NCBI GenBank assembly: GCA_045593905.1
Contig: JAZNXL010000014.1
Location: forward strand, 30,488-94,487
Direction: 5' to 3'
DNA from: RGIG9041 sp045593905
GTDB lineage: Bacteria > Bacillota > Clostridia > Oscillospirales > QAKW01
DNA: 64,000 nt
Made by a program: the position numbers and the translations under genes. This document shows positions 43,056-52,129 of this stretch, in pieces. The notes beneath the pieces were generated by a model that made no database searches, had not been told where the DNA came from, and was given only the letters and a program-made list of their open reading frames with translations. Positions within the stretch are counted from its first letter, which is position 1. Each line of letters begins with the position of its first letter.

Positions 43056-43084
43056 ATTGTACCATTTTAGTTTAAAAAAATCAA
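43056..43084 (-). promoter_or_regulatory. Sigma-A promoter of rnpB
   Basis: On the minus strand TTGATT (43084-43079), a 17-base spacer and TACAAT (43061-43056), 8-10 bases before the RNA 5' end. Confidence 0.85.
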
Positions 43085-43101
43085 ATCTTTTTTAAAACCG
43101 A

Positions 43102-43130
43102 TTGATAAAATAATATATATATTATATAAT
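43102..43130 (+). promoter_or_regulatory. Sigma-A promoter of murD
   Basis: TTGATA (43102-43107), a 17-base spacer and TATAAT (43125-43130), 30 bases before the murD GTG. It is divergent from the rnpB promoter with 17 bases between the -35 boxes. Confidence 0.75.
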
Positions 43131-43160
43131 ATATAATAATTATTATGCGGAGGTATAACT

Positions 43161-44552
43161 GTGAACGCAAAATTCGAAAGCTTTTTAAAATCAATCAAAG
43201 GTAAAACAGTTGGCGTTGTAGGTATTGGTGTTTCTAACACTCCCGTAATCACAATGTTTGCAAAAGCAGGTGCAAAAGTTATAGCCTACGACAAAAACGA
43301 ACAGCAAAACCTCGGCGATATTGCAAGCGAGCTTATAAATTTAGGTGTAACACTCGTTTGCGGAAAAGATTATCTTGATTCGCTCTCGGGCGACATTATA
43401 ATAAAAACCCCCGGCCTTCGCTTTGACCACCCCGCGCTTTTAAATGCGGCAAAAAACGGTGCAACCATCACAAGCGAAATGGAGCTGTTTTTTGAGTACT
43501 GCCCCTGTAAAATAGTTGCAGTAACAGGCTCTGACGGAAAAACCACTACTACAAGCATTATATATCAAATGCTAAAAGCATCAGGCAAAAAGGTGCACCT
43601 TGGCGGTAACATTGGCAGACCACTTTTACCGCAAATAGAACAAATTAAGCCTGATGACGTTGTTGTTGCGGAGCTTTCAAGCTTCCAGCTCCACACAATG
43701 AAAAAGAGCGCCGATATAGCGGTTGTTACCAACCTCTCGCCAAACCACCTCGATATGCACAAAGATATGGACGAATACGTTTTTGCAAAAACCAACATTT
43801 TTGCGCACCAGTCGGGCGACGGCGTTGTAGTTTTAAACTACGATAACGATATTACCAATGGCTTTGAGCCAATGGCAAAAGGCAGCGTTAAAAAATTCAG
43901 CTTTAATAGTGTGCCCGATTGTGACGGCGCGTTTTATAAAGACCAAACAATCTTTTATAAACAGGGTGACGATATTGTCCCGGTCGTTAAAAAGAGCGAT
44001 GTTTTAATTCGCGGCGACCACAACATCGAAAACTATATGGCAGCAATAACAGCTCTTTGGGGTATTGTAACTACCGATGTTATGCTAAACACCGCACGTA
44101 CGTTTTCGGGTGTTCGCCACCGTATTGAGTTTGTTGCCACTAAAAACGGCGTAAGCTACTATAACGACTCAATCGGCTCGTCGCCAACACGTACAATTGC
44201 AACACTCAAATCGTTTGACCAAAAGGTTATTTTAATTGCAGGCGGTTACGATAAAAAACTGTCGTACGACCCGCTTGCACCCGAGATTTTACAACACGCA
44301 AAAGCACTCTTTTTAACAGGCGCTACCGCTAACAAAATAAAGCTTGCGGTTGAGAGCGCCAAAGAGTTTGAAACCGCTAAAATTGATATATTTGTAATTG
44401 ACGAGTTTGACGATGCGGTTAACTGCGCCGCCGCTTATGCAAAGACAGGCGACATAGTTTTGCTTTCGCCCGCATCTGCAAGCTTTGATAAGTTTAAAAA
44501 CTTCGAAGTCCGCGGTGACAGGTTTGTGTCACTTGTAAACCAGCTTAACTAA
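43161..44552 (+). CDS. murD: UDP-N-acetylmuramoylalanine--D-glutamate ligase
   Basis: 463 residues from GTG, SD CGGAGGT. VTGSDGKTTTTSII is the P-loop, and NLSPNHLDMH and SFDKFKNFEVRGDRF are MurD landmarks. It adds D-Glu to UDP-MurNAc-Ala, the step between MurC and MurE. In most Gram-positive clusters murD sits between mraY and ftsW; here it has its own promoter 1.5 kb past ftsZ. Confidence 0.95.
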   Translation: MNAKFESFLKSIKGKTVGVVGIGVSNTPVITMFAKAGAKVIAYDKNEQQNLGDIASELINLGVTLVCGKDYLDSLSGDIIIKTPGLRFDHPALLNAAKNGATITSEMELFFEYCPCKIVAVTGSDGKTTTTSIIYQMLKASGKKVHLGGNIGRPLLPQIEQIKPDDVVVAELSSFQLHTMKKSADIAVVTNLSPNHLDMHKDMDEYVFAKTNIFAHQSGDGVVVLNYDNDITNGFEPMAKGSVKKFSFNSVPDCDGAFYKDQTIFYKQGDDIVPVVKKSDVLIRGDHNIENYMAAITALWGIVTTDVMLNTARTFSGVRHRIEFVATKNGVSYYNDSIGSSPTRTIATLKSFDQKVILIAGGYDKKLSYDPLAPEILQHAKALFLTGATANKIKLAVESAKEFETAKIDIFVIDEFDDAVNCAAAYAKTGDIVLLSPASASFDKFKNFEVRGDRFVSLVNQLN

Positions 44553-44567
44553 AGAGGTGACGTTTCT

Positions 44568-45605
44568 TTGGAAAATATAAAAAACTACTTTTTTGAGCTA
44601 TGCTCTGATAACGCGCCGTCGGGCAGAGAAGACCTTTTATGCTCGCTTGAGCGCATTGTAACACCGCTTGCCGATAAGGTCTATCGCGACTCATCAGGCA
44701 ACCTTATCGCTGTGAAATACAGCGGTATTGCGGGCGCGGACAGGCTTATGCTCGATGCACACGCTGACGAGGTAGGCTTAATTGTAACCCACATCGACGA
44801 GCGCGGCTTTATCCATTTTGATAACCACGCAGGCATTGACAACCGAATTTTGCCTGCATCAACTGTAACAGTTCTTGGTAAACGCGCTATCACAGGCGTT
44901 ATTGCCACACTCCCGCCGCATCTTTTAAAAGATGCCGACACCTCAAAGGTAATCTCGGCAAAGGATATGGTAATTGACGTTGGCTATGATGCCGATACCG
45001 TAAAACAGCTTGTTCGCCTTGGCGACCTTATAACACTCCGCTCGGGCTGTGTCGACCTTTTAAATAATCTTGTAATGGGCAAAAGCTTTGACAACCGCGC
45101 AAGCTGTGCCGTTGTTTTAAACGTTCTTTCAATGCTCAAAAAGATAAGACCGCGTTTTGACGTTTACGCCGTTTTCTCGGCAGGTGAAGAACGCGGCGGC
45201 TATGGTGCGCAGGCGGCGGCTTTCGATATTGAGCCGAGCGAGGCAATAGTGCTTGATGCTACTTTTGGCATCTCGCCCTATACCAATGAAACAGAGGGCA
45301 AAAAATTAGGTGGCGGCGCCGCAATAGGCATAAGCCCCATACTTGATAGCCACATTATGCAAACACTCGTTGGCTCGGCGCGCTCGCGCAATATTCCGTA
45401 TCAGCTCGAAATAATGAACGGAAGAACCGGCACCAACGCCGATAAAATCGTAACCTCAAGAGCGGGCGTTCCGTGTGCACTAATTTCAATACCGCTAAGG
45501 TATATGCACTCGGCAAGTGAGGTTGTGTCAATGACCGACCTTGAAAACGCATCGCGACTTATTCTTAATTATGTTGAATATAGGGGAGGTGTGTTCGGTG
45601 AATAA
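44568..45605 (+). CDS. M42 family metallo-aminopeptidase (first of three)
   Basis: 345 residues from TTG (ENIKNYFFELCSDNAPSGRED), SD AAAGAGGTGA. The M42/glutamyl aminopeptidase pattern is seen: DAHADEVGLIVTHI (metal His/Asp), the catalytic glutamate in AGEERGGYGAQ, and RYMHSASEVV near the C-terminus. M42 enzymes form large tetrahedral dodecamers that trim peptides in the cytoplasm. It is the first of three tandem paralogs and overlaps the second by 8 bases. Confidence 0.9.
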   Translation: MENIKNYFFELCSDNAPSGREDLLCSLERIVTPLADKVYRDSSGNLIAVKYSGIAGADRLMLDAHADEVGLIVTHIDERGFIHFDNHAGIDNRILPASTVTVLGKRAITGVIATLPPHLLKDADTSKVISAKDMVIDVGYDADTVKQLVRLGDLITLRSGCVDLLNNLVMGKSFDNRASCAVVLNVLSMLKKIRPRFDVYAVFSAGEERGGYGAQAAAFDIEPSEAIVLDATFGISPYTNETEGKKLGGGAAIGISPILDSHIMQTLVGSARSRNIPYQLEIMNGRTGTNADKIVTSRAGVPCALISIPLRYMHSASEVVSMTDLENASRLILNYVEYRGGVFGE

Positions 45606-46608
45606 GCTTTTAAGTTATTACACATCACTTTTTGGTGCATCGGGCAGCGAGGGCGATATCCGCCGTGCAATCGTTAACGAAATATCCGAATACGCCGACG
45701 TAACAGTTGATAAGCTCGGTAATGTACTCGCCTTTAAAAAGGGTAAAGAACCCGCAAGCGCCACAGTAATGCTGTCGGCACATATGGACGAGGTAGGGCT
45801 TATTGTTACCCACGTAACCGACGACGGTTACCTTAAGTTTTTAAATATTGGCGGTATTGATGCAAGAACCCTGCCCGGAAAACAGGTTGCGGTTGGCAGA
45901 GGCAAGCTCCCCGGTATTATCGGCAGAAAAGCCCCGCATCTTGAAAAGAGCGAAGCAAAAGAAAAAGCAAAAGAGCTTGATGAACTTTATATTGACATTG
46001 GCGCATGCAGTAAAGAAGACGCGCTAAACCACATAAATATAGGCGATGTTGTTGGCTTCAGGTCAGACTATGCCGAGTTTGGCAACAACCTTGTTCGTGC
46101 AAAGGCGCTCGACGACCGCATCGGCTGTCAAATTTTGACCGAGCTTATTAAACAAGACCTGCCGTTTGACACCTGGTTTTGCTTTACCGTAATGGAAGAA
46201 ATCGGTTGCGTTGGCGCAGGCTGTGCCGCTTTTGAAATAAAGCCCGACTACTCAATTGTAATTGAGGGTACAACCGCGGCTGATATTTCAACCGACACCC
46301 AAAAATCTCCCGTTTGCCGCGTAGGTGACGGTCCTGTAATCTCGTTTATGGACGGCTCTACAATCTATAATAAAGACTTTATAAAACTTGCAATAACTAC
46401 CGCAAAAGAAAACGGAATAGCATATCAGCTAAAACAAGCTGTCGCAGGCGGTAACGACTCCGGCGCAATTCAGCGCACAGCCGCAGGTACATCAGCGCTT
46501 GCAATATCGGTTGCAGTAAGATACCTGCACACCGCTATGGGTGTTGCCTCGCTTGACGATATTGCAAACACAAAGCGCCTTGTAAGTGCACTTTTACAAC
46601 AGCTTTAA
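45598..46608 (+). CDS. M42 family metallo-aminopeptidase (second of three)
   Basis: 336 residues from GTG 45598 (NKLLSYYTSLFGASGSEGDI) with SD GGGGAGGTG inside the upstream gene; a longer upstream reading is rejected. SAHMDEVGLIVTHV, TVMEEIGCVGAG and RYLHTAMGVAS are the metal and catalytic motifs. It diverges from both neighbours enough to suggest a different peptide preference rather than a recent duplication. Confidence 0.9.
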   Translation: MNKLLSYYTSLFGASGSEGDIRRAIVNEISEYADVTVDKLGNVLAFKKGKEPASATVMLSAHMDEVGLIVTHVTDDGYLKFLNIGGIDARTLPGKQVAVGRGKLPGIIGRKAPHLEKSEAKEKAKELDELYIDIGACSKEDALNHINIGDVVGFRSDYAEFGNNLVRAKALDDRIGCQILTELIKQDLPFDTWFCFTVMEEIGCVGAGCAAFEIKPDYSIVIEGTTAADISTDTQKSPVCRVGDGPVISFMDGSTIYNKDFIKLAITTAKENGIAYQLKQAVAGGNDSGAIQRTAAGTSALAISVAVRYLHTAMGVASLDDIANTKRLVSALLQQL

Positions 46609-46618
46609 GGAGTAACTT

Positions 46619-47605
46619 ATGATAAATTCACTTAAACAACTAACAAGCCTAAACGGTGTTTCGGGCAGTGAACGCCCCGTTACCGAATATATCAAATCAC
46701 AAATAATGCCGTATGCCGATAAGGTGTATACCGACGTTATGGGCAACCTTGTTGCTATAAAACGCGGTCAAGGTAAACGTATTATGTTTATGGCACATAC
46801 TGACGAAATCGGCATTGTTGCAACCTATGTTGACGACGACGGCTTTGTCCGCGTTTCAAGGGTAGGCGGTGTGACACCTGTTAAATTTTTAAACAACTAC
46901 GTTACCTTTGAAAACGGTACACGCGGCGTATTTTGCGCACCGTCGGCAGAGGGCGAGCTCAAAATTGAAGACTGCTATATCGACATCGGCGCTACTGATA
47001 GACAAGACGCGCTTTCAAAAATCGACCTTGGTATGACCGCACGTTTTGATGGCGATACCTTTGAAATGGGAAACCTGGTTGTTTCAAAGGCACTCGATAA
47101 CAGGCTCGGTTGCTATGCTTTAATCGAAACACTCAAAAATATAAAATCAACTAATAACGAGCTTTATTTTGTGTTTACAACACAAGAAGAGGTTGGTCTT
47201 CGCGGCGCAAAGGTTTGCGGCTTCGATATTAACCCCGACATTGCAATCGCGGTTGATATTGTAACATCAGCTGATACCCCCAACTGCAACCGCTACGGCA
47301 CTGCGCTCGGCAAGGGCGCGGCTATAAAAACCCGCGACGGCTCGGCAATTTGCTCAAAACCGATTGTTGATATGCTCATTAATACTGCCGAACAAAATGA
47401 AATCGCTTACCAAATAGATGCCAAAACGGCAGGCGGCACCGATATTGGCGGTATTCAGGCTACAGGCAGGGGCGCATACATCGGCGCGGTAACAATACCT
47501 ATCCGCCGCACCCACACAATCGGCGAAACCGCTGCCAAAAGCGACATTACCGCCGCAATAGACCTGCTTACAGCGTTTGCACAAAAAGAGGTTGAAAACC
47601 TTTAA
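46619..47605 (+). CDS. M42 family metallo-aminopeptidase (third of three)
   Basis: 328 residues. MAHTDEIGIVATYV, TTQEEVGLRGAK and IPIRRTHTIGETA correspond to the M42 motifs. The last one has RRTHT where the family usually has RYMHS, a modest change near the active site. SD AAGGAGTAA. Its last codons hold the -35 of the smc promoter. Confidence 0.9.
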   Translation: MINSLKQLTSLNGVSGSERPVTEYIKSQIMPYADKVYTDVMGNLVAIKRGQGKRIMFMAHTDEIGIVATYVDDDGFVRVSRVGGVTPVKFLNNYVTFENGTRGVFCAPSAEGELKIEDCYIDIGATDRQDALSKIDLGMTARFDGDTFEMGNLVVSKALDNRLGCYALIETLKNIKSTNNELYFVFTTQEEVGLRGAKVCGFDINPDIAIAVDIVTSADTPNCNRYGTALGKGAAIKTRDGSAICSKPIVDMLINTAEQNEIAYQIDAKTAGGTDIGGIQATGRGAYIGAVTIPIRRTHTIGETAAKSDITAAIDLLTAFAQKEVENL

Positions 47606-47620
47606 TAATTATTATATAAT
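47592..47620 (+). promoter_or_regulatory. Sigma-A promoter of the smc operon
   Basis: TTGAAA (47592-47597) within the final codons of the third M42 gene, a 17-base spacer and TATAAT (47615-47620), 33 bases before the smc start. Confidence 0.7.
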
Positions 47621-47653
47621 TATATTTTACTAAACTAATAGGATGTGAAGCAT

Positions 47654-50600
47654 TTGATTTTAAAAAGTCTTGAAATGCAGGGCTTTAAGTCGTTCCCCGA
47701 TAAAATAAAGGTTGAGTTCGGTAGCGGTATAACCGCAATCGTAGGACCTAACGGTTCGGGTAAAAGTAACGTATCCGACGCTATTCGTTGGGTTTTGGGT
47801 GAGCAATCAAACAAAACTCTTCGTAGCTCAAAAATGGAAGACGTTATCTTTACAGGTACAACCCAGCGCCGTCCCCAAGGCTTTGCTGAGGTTAGCCTTA
47901 CAATCGACAACAGCGACAGAGCTCTCAATATCGACTATAACGAAGTAACAATCACACGCCGTTATTACCGTAGCGGTGAAAGTGAGTACTATATAAACAA
48001 AACCCAAACACGCCTTCGTGATATTCACGAGCTGTTTATGGATACAGGCATAGGCCGTGACGGTTATTCAATTATCGGTCAGGGTAAAATCGCCGAAATT
48101 CTTTCGCATAAGAGCGAAGACCGCCGTCAGATTATTGAAGAGGTTGCAGGTATTTCAAAATACCGCTACCGCAAAAACGAGGCACAGCGCAAGCTCGATG
48201 CCACCGAAGACAACCTTGTTCGTTTAAACGACATTGTTGCCGAGCTCGAAGCGCGTCTTCCCTCGCTTGAATCTCAAAGCAACAAGGCTAAAAAATACCT
48301 TGTTATGTACGACGAGAAAAAATCACTCGAAATTTCAATATGGATGAACGAGATTTCGCGTATTCGTGACAGCGCCCGCGACCTTGAAGAAAAGTACAAC
48401 ATCGCAAAAGGCTCACTCGAAGACGTATCGGTCGAGATTGATAACTTTGAAAAAGAAATTAACTCAATCTTTGAAAAAAATCGCGATATAAATATCGAGA
48501 TTGAAAGGGTACGCACCGAGCTTTCTGATTTTGACGAAAAAATCTCGCAAATCAATTCAGAGATTGCAGTGCTTCAAACAGGCATCCGTTTTGAAAACGA
48601 AAACATTTCAAAAATAGAAGACGAGCTTATGCAGTCGGCTCAAAAGGTCGAGGCTATCAATGCCGAAATTGCCGATAAAAACGCAGTTATTGACCAAAAA
48701 ACAACCGAGATTGCAAATTACGAAAAACAAAACGCCGACCTTTATTTAAAAATTGAGGCGGTTAATAAAAGCGGTGACGATGCAAGACGCGAAATTGACG
48801 AGGTCAGAAACGCAAAGCTTTCGCTTTCTGAACAAATCAACGCGCTCAATATCCAAAAAATCTCGCATACCGCTGCTATCACATCTAAAACCTCGCGTAT
48901 TGACGAAATCAATGCCGAGCTTTCAACACGTAAGCAGTCAGCCGACGAGATTATGGCAGAGATTGAAGCGCTTGATGCCGACCGCACTCAAAAACAAGAG
49001 CAACGCGACCGCGACAAAAACTCGGCGGCAGGCTATCAAAAAATGCTCGAGGTTAAACAAAAGCATTATGCCGATAAAAAGGCCGAGTTTGAAAAGCTTT
49101 CGGCTGAATGCCAGTCGCTTACACAAAACCTCAAAATACTTTCAGATATGCAAAAGCATCTCGAGGGCTTTGCAGGTAGCGTTAAGTTTGTACTCGAAAA
49201 CAATTCAAGAGGTACACTCTTCGGTATTCACGGTACAATCTCACAGCTTATTCACGTTGACAAACAATACATAACCGCTATTGAAACTGCGCTTGGCAAC
49301 GCAATTCAGGACATTGTAACCGCCACTGCAAAAGACGCTAAAAACGCAATGCTCCTTTTAAAGAACAACCGCGCAGGCAGGGCTACGTTTTTACCAATTT
49401 CCGAGATTAAGCCAAAGCCTGCCGACATAAACGAAATTAAGGGCGACGGTGTTATCGGTCTTGCGCACACACTTGTTGATACTGTAAACGAAGATAGCAA
49501 AAAAGCGGTTACATTTTTGCTTGGCCGCACAATCGTTTGCAAAACTATTGACGATGCCGTTGCAATTTCGCGTAAAATTAACGCGAAATATAAAGTAGTA
49601 ACACTCGACGGTCAGGTGGTAAACCCCGGCGGCTCAATGACAGGCGGTTCAACCGCAAAATCAGCAGGTCTTTTATCTCGTTCACACGAGATTGAGCGCA
49701 TTGAAAAATCGCTTAACGAAAAACAAGCCGAGCTTGAAAAACTCGAGCAAAGCTTTTTAAAATCAGAGCAAGAAAAAGACGAGCTTTTAGCACGACTTGA
49801 GGGCGTAAACGCCGCAATTCGCGTAAGCGAAGAAGAAATTGCGCGTCTTTTAGACCTCACCGACAGTAAAAAGGTTGTATACGACTCGTATGCCGAGCTT
49901 GTACAAGGCCTTGAAAACGAGCTTGTGTCAATTAACGATGCAATCAAAACCGACAACGACGCTATTGCAAAAATTGATGCTGAATGTAAATCTATAGAAA
50001 GCTCAATTTTACAAATAACACAAAAACTCGATTCACTGCTCGGCAAAAACGAAACCGACAGCAAAACAATTGAGGCTATAAGGGCTGATATTTCAAATAA
50101 CGATATTAAAAAGCTTTCGCTCTTTAAAGATATCGAAACCGAAAAATCGCTTATTGCCCAGCTTACAACCCAGCTTTCAATGTATACTGCTGACGATGCT
50201 ACCCGTCAGGGCGCAATCGACGCATCAAGACAAAACATTAAAACAGGTGAAGAGCAAATTTCGGCTCTTAAAAATAAAGCGACCGAGCTTGAAAACTCTA
50301 ACCGCGACGGCAAAGAAAAAATCGAGCAGCTTATAAAACAGCGTGCTGACTCTGAAACCGAGCAAACCGCTTTTCGCTCAAAACAACGCGATAGCCTTGC
50401 TTCAAAAGAACGATTGTTGCAAGAGGTTACACGTCTTGAAAACAGGCTGGCAGGCATTAGCGGTGAAACCGACCGTATGGTCGAAAACCTGCTCGAGTAC
50501 GAGCTCACCGTTACCGAGGCTGCAAAAATTGCCGAGCCGGTACAAGATATTTTTGCGGCAAAACGCAGAGTATCCGAGCTTAAAACCTCTATCCGTTCAC

Positions 50601-51217
50601 TTGGCAGCATCAACGTTGACGCTATTGAAGAATATGCACAGGTTAAAGAACGCTACGACTTTTTAGACGGTCAGATGAACGACCTTAAAAAAGCCAAAGC
50701 TGACCTTGAAAAAATTATAAAAGAACTTTTGTGGCAAATGACCGAGATATTTACCGAAAAGTTCGAGCAACTCAACATTGAGTTTGGCAAAACCTTTAAC
50801 GAGCTGTTTGGCGGCGGTAAAGCCGAGCTTATACTTGTTGACCCCGAGGACGTGCTCGGTTGCGGTATTGATATTCGCGTAGCACCTCCCGGAAAAATCA
50901 TTAAAAACATCGTATCGCTCTCGGGCGGTGAACAGGCGTTTTCGGCTATTGCACTTTACTTTGCAATACTCAAAATACGCCCCACTCCGTTTGTTATGAT
51001 GGACGAGATTGAAGCCGCTCTTGACGATGTAAACGTTAATAAGTTTGCATCAAAGCTCCGCGATTTTTGTGATAAAACACAGTTCATTGTTATTACTCAC
51101 CGCCGCGGTACTATGGAAGAGGCAGATATACTTTACGGCGTAACAATGCAAGAACGCGGTATTTCAAAACTGCTTACAATCAATGTTAACGAAATGGAAA
51201 GGCAGCTCAAACTGTAA
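47654..51217 (+). CDS. smc: Chromosome segregation protein SMC
   Basis: 1187 residues. The Walker A head (GPNGSGKSNVSDA, about 30-42), two long coiled coils, a hinge (about 515-640, with FGIHGTISQLIHVDKQYITA) and the C-terminal head with LSGGEQAF and MMDEIEAALDD are all intact. With ScpA/ScpB it forms the bacterial condensin. I choose the TTG at 47654 because AGGATGTGA, a near-perfect SD, ends 5 bases before it and the protein then starts ILKSLEMQGFKSF as expected. A GTG at 47645 lies inside that SD. The usual upstream rnc gene is absent. It shares a base with ftsY. Confidence 0.95.
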   Translation: MILKSLEMQGFKSFPDKIKVEFGSGITAIVGPNGSGKSNVSDAIRWVLGEQSNKTLRSSKMEDVIFTGTTQRRPQGFAEVSLTIDNSDRALNIDYNEVTITRRYYRSGESEYYINKTQTRLRDIHELFMDTGIGRDGYSIIGQGKIAEILSHKSEDRRQIIEEVAGISKYRYRKNEAQRKLDATEDNLVRLNDIVAELEARLPSLESQSNKAKKYLVMYDEKKSLEISIWMNEISRIRDSARDLEEKYNIAKGSLEDVSVEIDNFEKEINSIFEKNRDINIEIERVRTELSDFDEKISQINSEIAVLQTGIRFENENISKIEDELMQSAQKVEAINAEIADKNAVIDQKTTEIANYEKQNADLYLKIEAVNKSGDDARREIDEVRNAKLSLSEQINALNIQKISHTAAITSKTSRIDEINAELSTRKQSADEIMAEIEALDADRTQKQEQRDRDKNSAAGYQKMLEVKQKHYADKKAEFEKLSAECQSLTQNLKILSDMQKHLEGFAGSVKFVLENNSRGTLFGIHGTISQLIHVDKQYITAIETALGNAIQDIVTATAKDAKNAMLLLKNNRAGRATFLPISEIKPKPADINEIKGDGVIGLAHTLVDTVNEDSKKAVTFLLGRTIVCKTIDDAVAISRKINAKYKVVTLDGQVVNPGGSMTGGSTAKSAGLLSRSHEIERIEKSLNEKQAELEKLEQSFLKSEQEKDELLARLEGVNAAIRVSEEEIARLLDLTDSKKVVYDSYAELVQGLENELVSINDAIKTDNDAIAKIDAECKSIESSILQITQKLDSLLGKNETDSKTIEAIRADISNNDIKKLSLFKDIETEKSLIAQLTTQLSMYTADDATRQGAIDASRQNIKTGEEQISALKNKATELENSNRDGKEKIEQLIKQRADSETEQTAFRSKQRDSLASKERLLQEVTRLENRLAGISGETDRMVENLLEYELTVTEAAKIAEPVQDIFAAKRRVSELKTSIRSLGSINVDAIEEYAQVKERYDFLDGQMNDLKKAKADLEKIIKELLWQMTEIFTEKFEQLNIEFGKTFNELFGGGKAELILVDPEDVLGCGIDIRVAPPGKIIKNIVSLSGGEQAFSAIALYFAILKIRPTPFVMMDEIEAALDDVNVNKFASKLRDFCDKTQFIVITHRRGTMEEADILYGVTMQERGISKLLTINVNEMERQLKL

Positions 51218-52128
51218 TGGGATTTTTTGATAAAATAAAAAAAGGCCTTGAAAAAACCAAAAACGCGCTTGGCGGCACACTTGACAGTGTGCTGTCGGCG
51301 TTTGGTGTAATAAACGAAGATTTGTTTGAAGAACTCGAAGAAACGCTTATTATGGCAGATATGGGTGTTGAAACAACGCTTAGTGTTATCGAGTCTTTAA
51401 GACAAAATGCAAAACAAAAAAAGCTTACTGATGCGAGCGCCCTTAAAGACGAACTCAAACTCGTTTTACAAGATATGCTCACACAAAAAGACAACAGCGT
51501 AAGGCTTAATACCAAGCCGTCGGTAATACTTTTAATTGGTGTTAACGGTGTTGGTAAAACCACCACCGCCGCAAAGCTTGCCAACCTGTTTATCAGTCGC
51601 GGTAAAAAGGTTATATTCGGTGCTGCCGATACTTTCAGGGCGGCGGCAGGCGAACAGCTCGAAACCTGGGCAGGCAGAGTTGGTGCCGATATTATCCGCT
51701 CGGCACAGGGCGCTGACCCCGCGGCAGTTGTGTTCGACACAATTTCGGCTGCAAAAGCACGCGGAGCCGATATTATAATTTGCGACACCGCAGGCAGACT
51801 TCATAACAAAGTTAACCTTATGAACGAGCTTGCAAAAATTTACAGAGTAATCGAAACCCAGATGGGCGACGCCGATATCGAGTCGCTTTTGGTACTCGAT
51901 GCAACAACAGGCCAGAACGCACTCAATCAAGCGCGCGAGTTTGGAAAGGTTACAAAACTCACAGGCGCCGTACTTACCAAGCTCGACGGCACAGCCAAGG
52001 GCGGTATGGCTCTTCCGCTTATGTGTGAGTGCGGTCTTCCGATAAAGTTTATCGGTGTAGGCGAACAAATGGACGATATGCAAGAGTTTAATGCAAACGA
52101 TTTTGTAAACGCATTATTTGGAGAATAA
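51217..52128 (+). CDS. ftsY: Signal recognition particle receptor FtsY
   Basis: 303 residues. A short N-domain (LFEELEETLIMADMGVETT) and the G domain with GVNGVGKTTTAAKLA, DTFRAAAGEQL, DTAGR and TKLDGTAKGG. It has no long acidic A-domain, as usual in Bacillota. It docks SRP-ribosome complexes at SecY. The smc-ftsY pairing is standard. Confidence 0.96.
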   Translation: MGFFDKIKKGLEKTKNALGGTLDSVLSAFGVINEDLFEELEETLIMADMGVETTLSVIESLRQNAKQKKLTDASALKDELKLVLQDMLTQKDNSVRLNTKPSVILLIGVNGVGKTTTAAKLANLFISRGKKVIFGAADTFRAAAGEQLETWAGRVGADIIRSAQGADPAAVVFDTISAAKARGADIIICDTAGRLHNKVNLMNELAKIYRVIETQMGDADIESLLVLDATTGQNALNQAREFGKVTKLTGAVLTKLDGTAKGGMALPLMCECGLPIKFIGVGEQMDDMQEFNANDFVNALFGE

Positions 52129-52129
52129 A

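Noticed and set aside
48753..50666. Long frames overlapping smc on both strands
   Set aside because: Artefacts of the biased codon use of SMC coiled coils; the smc frame is complete and conserved.
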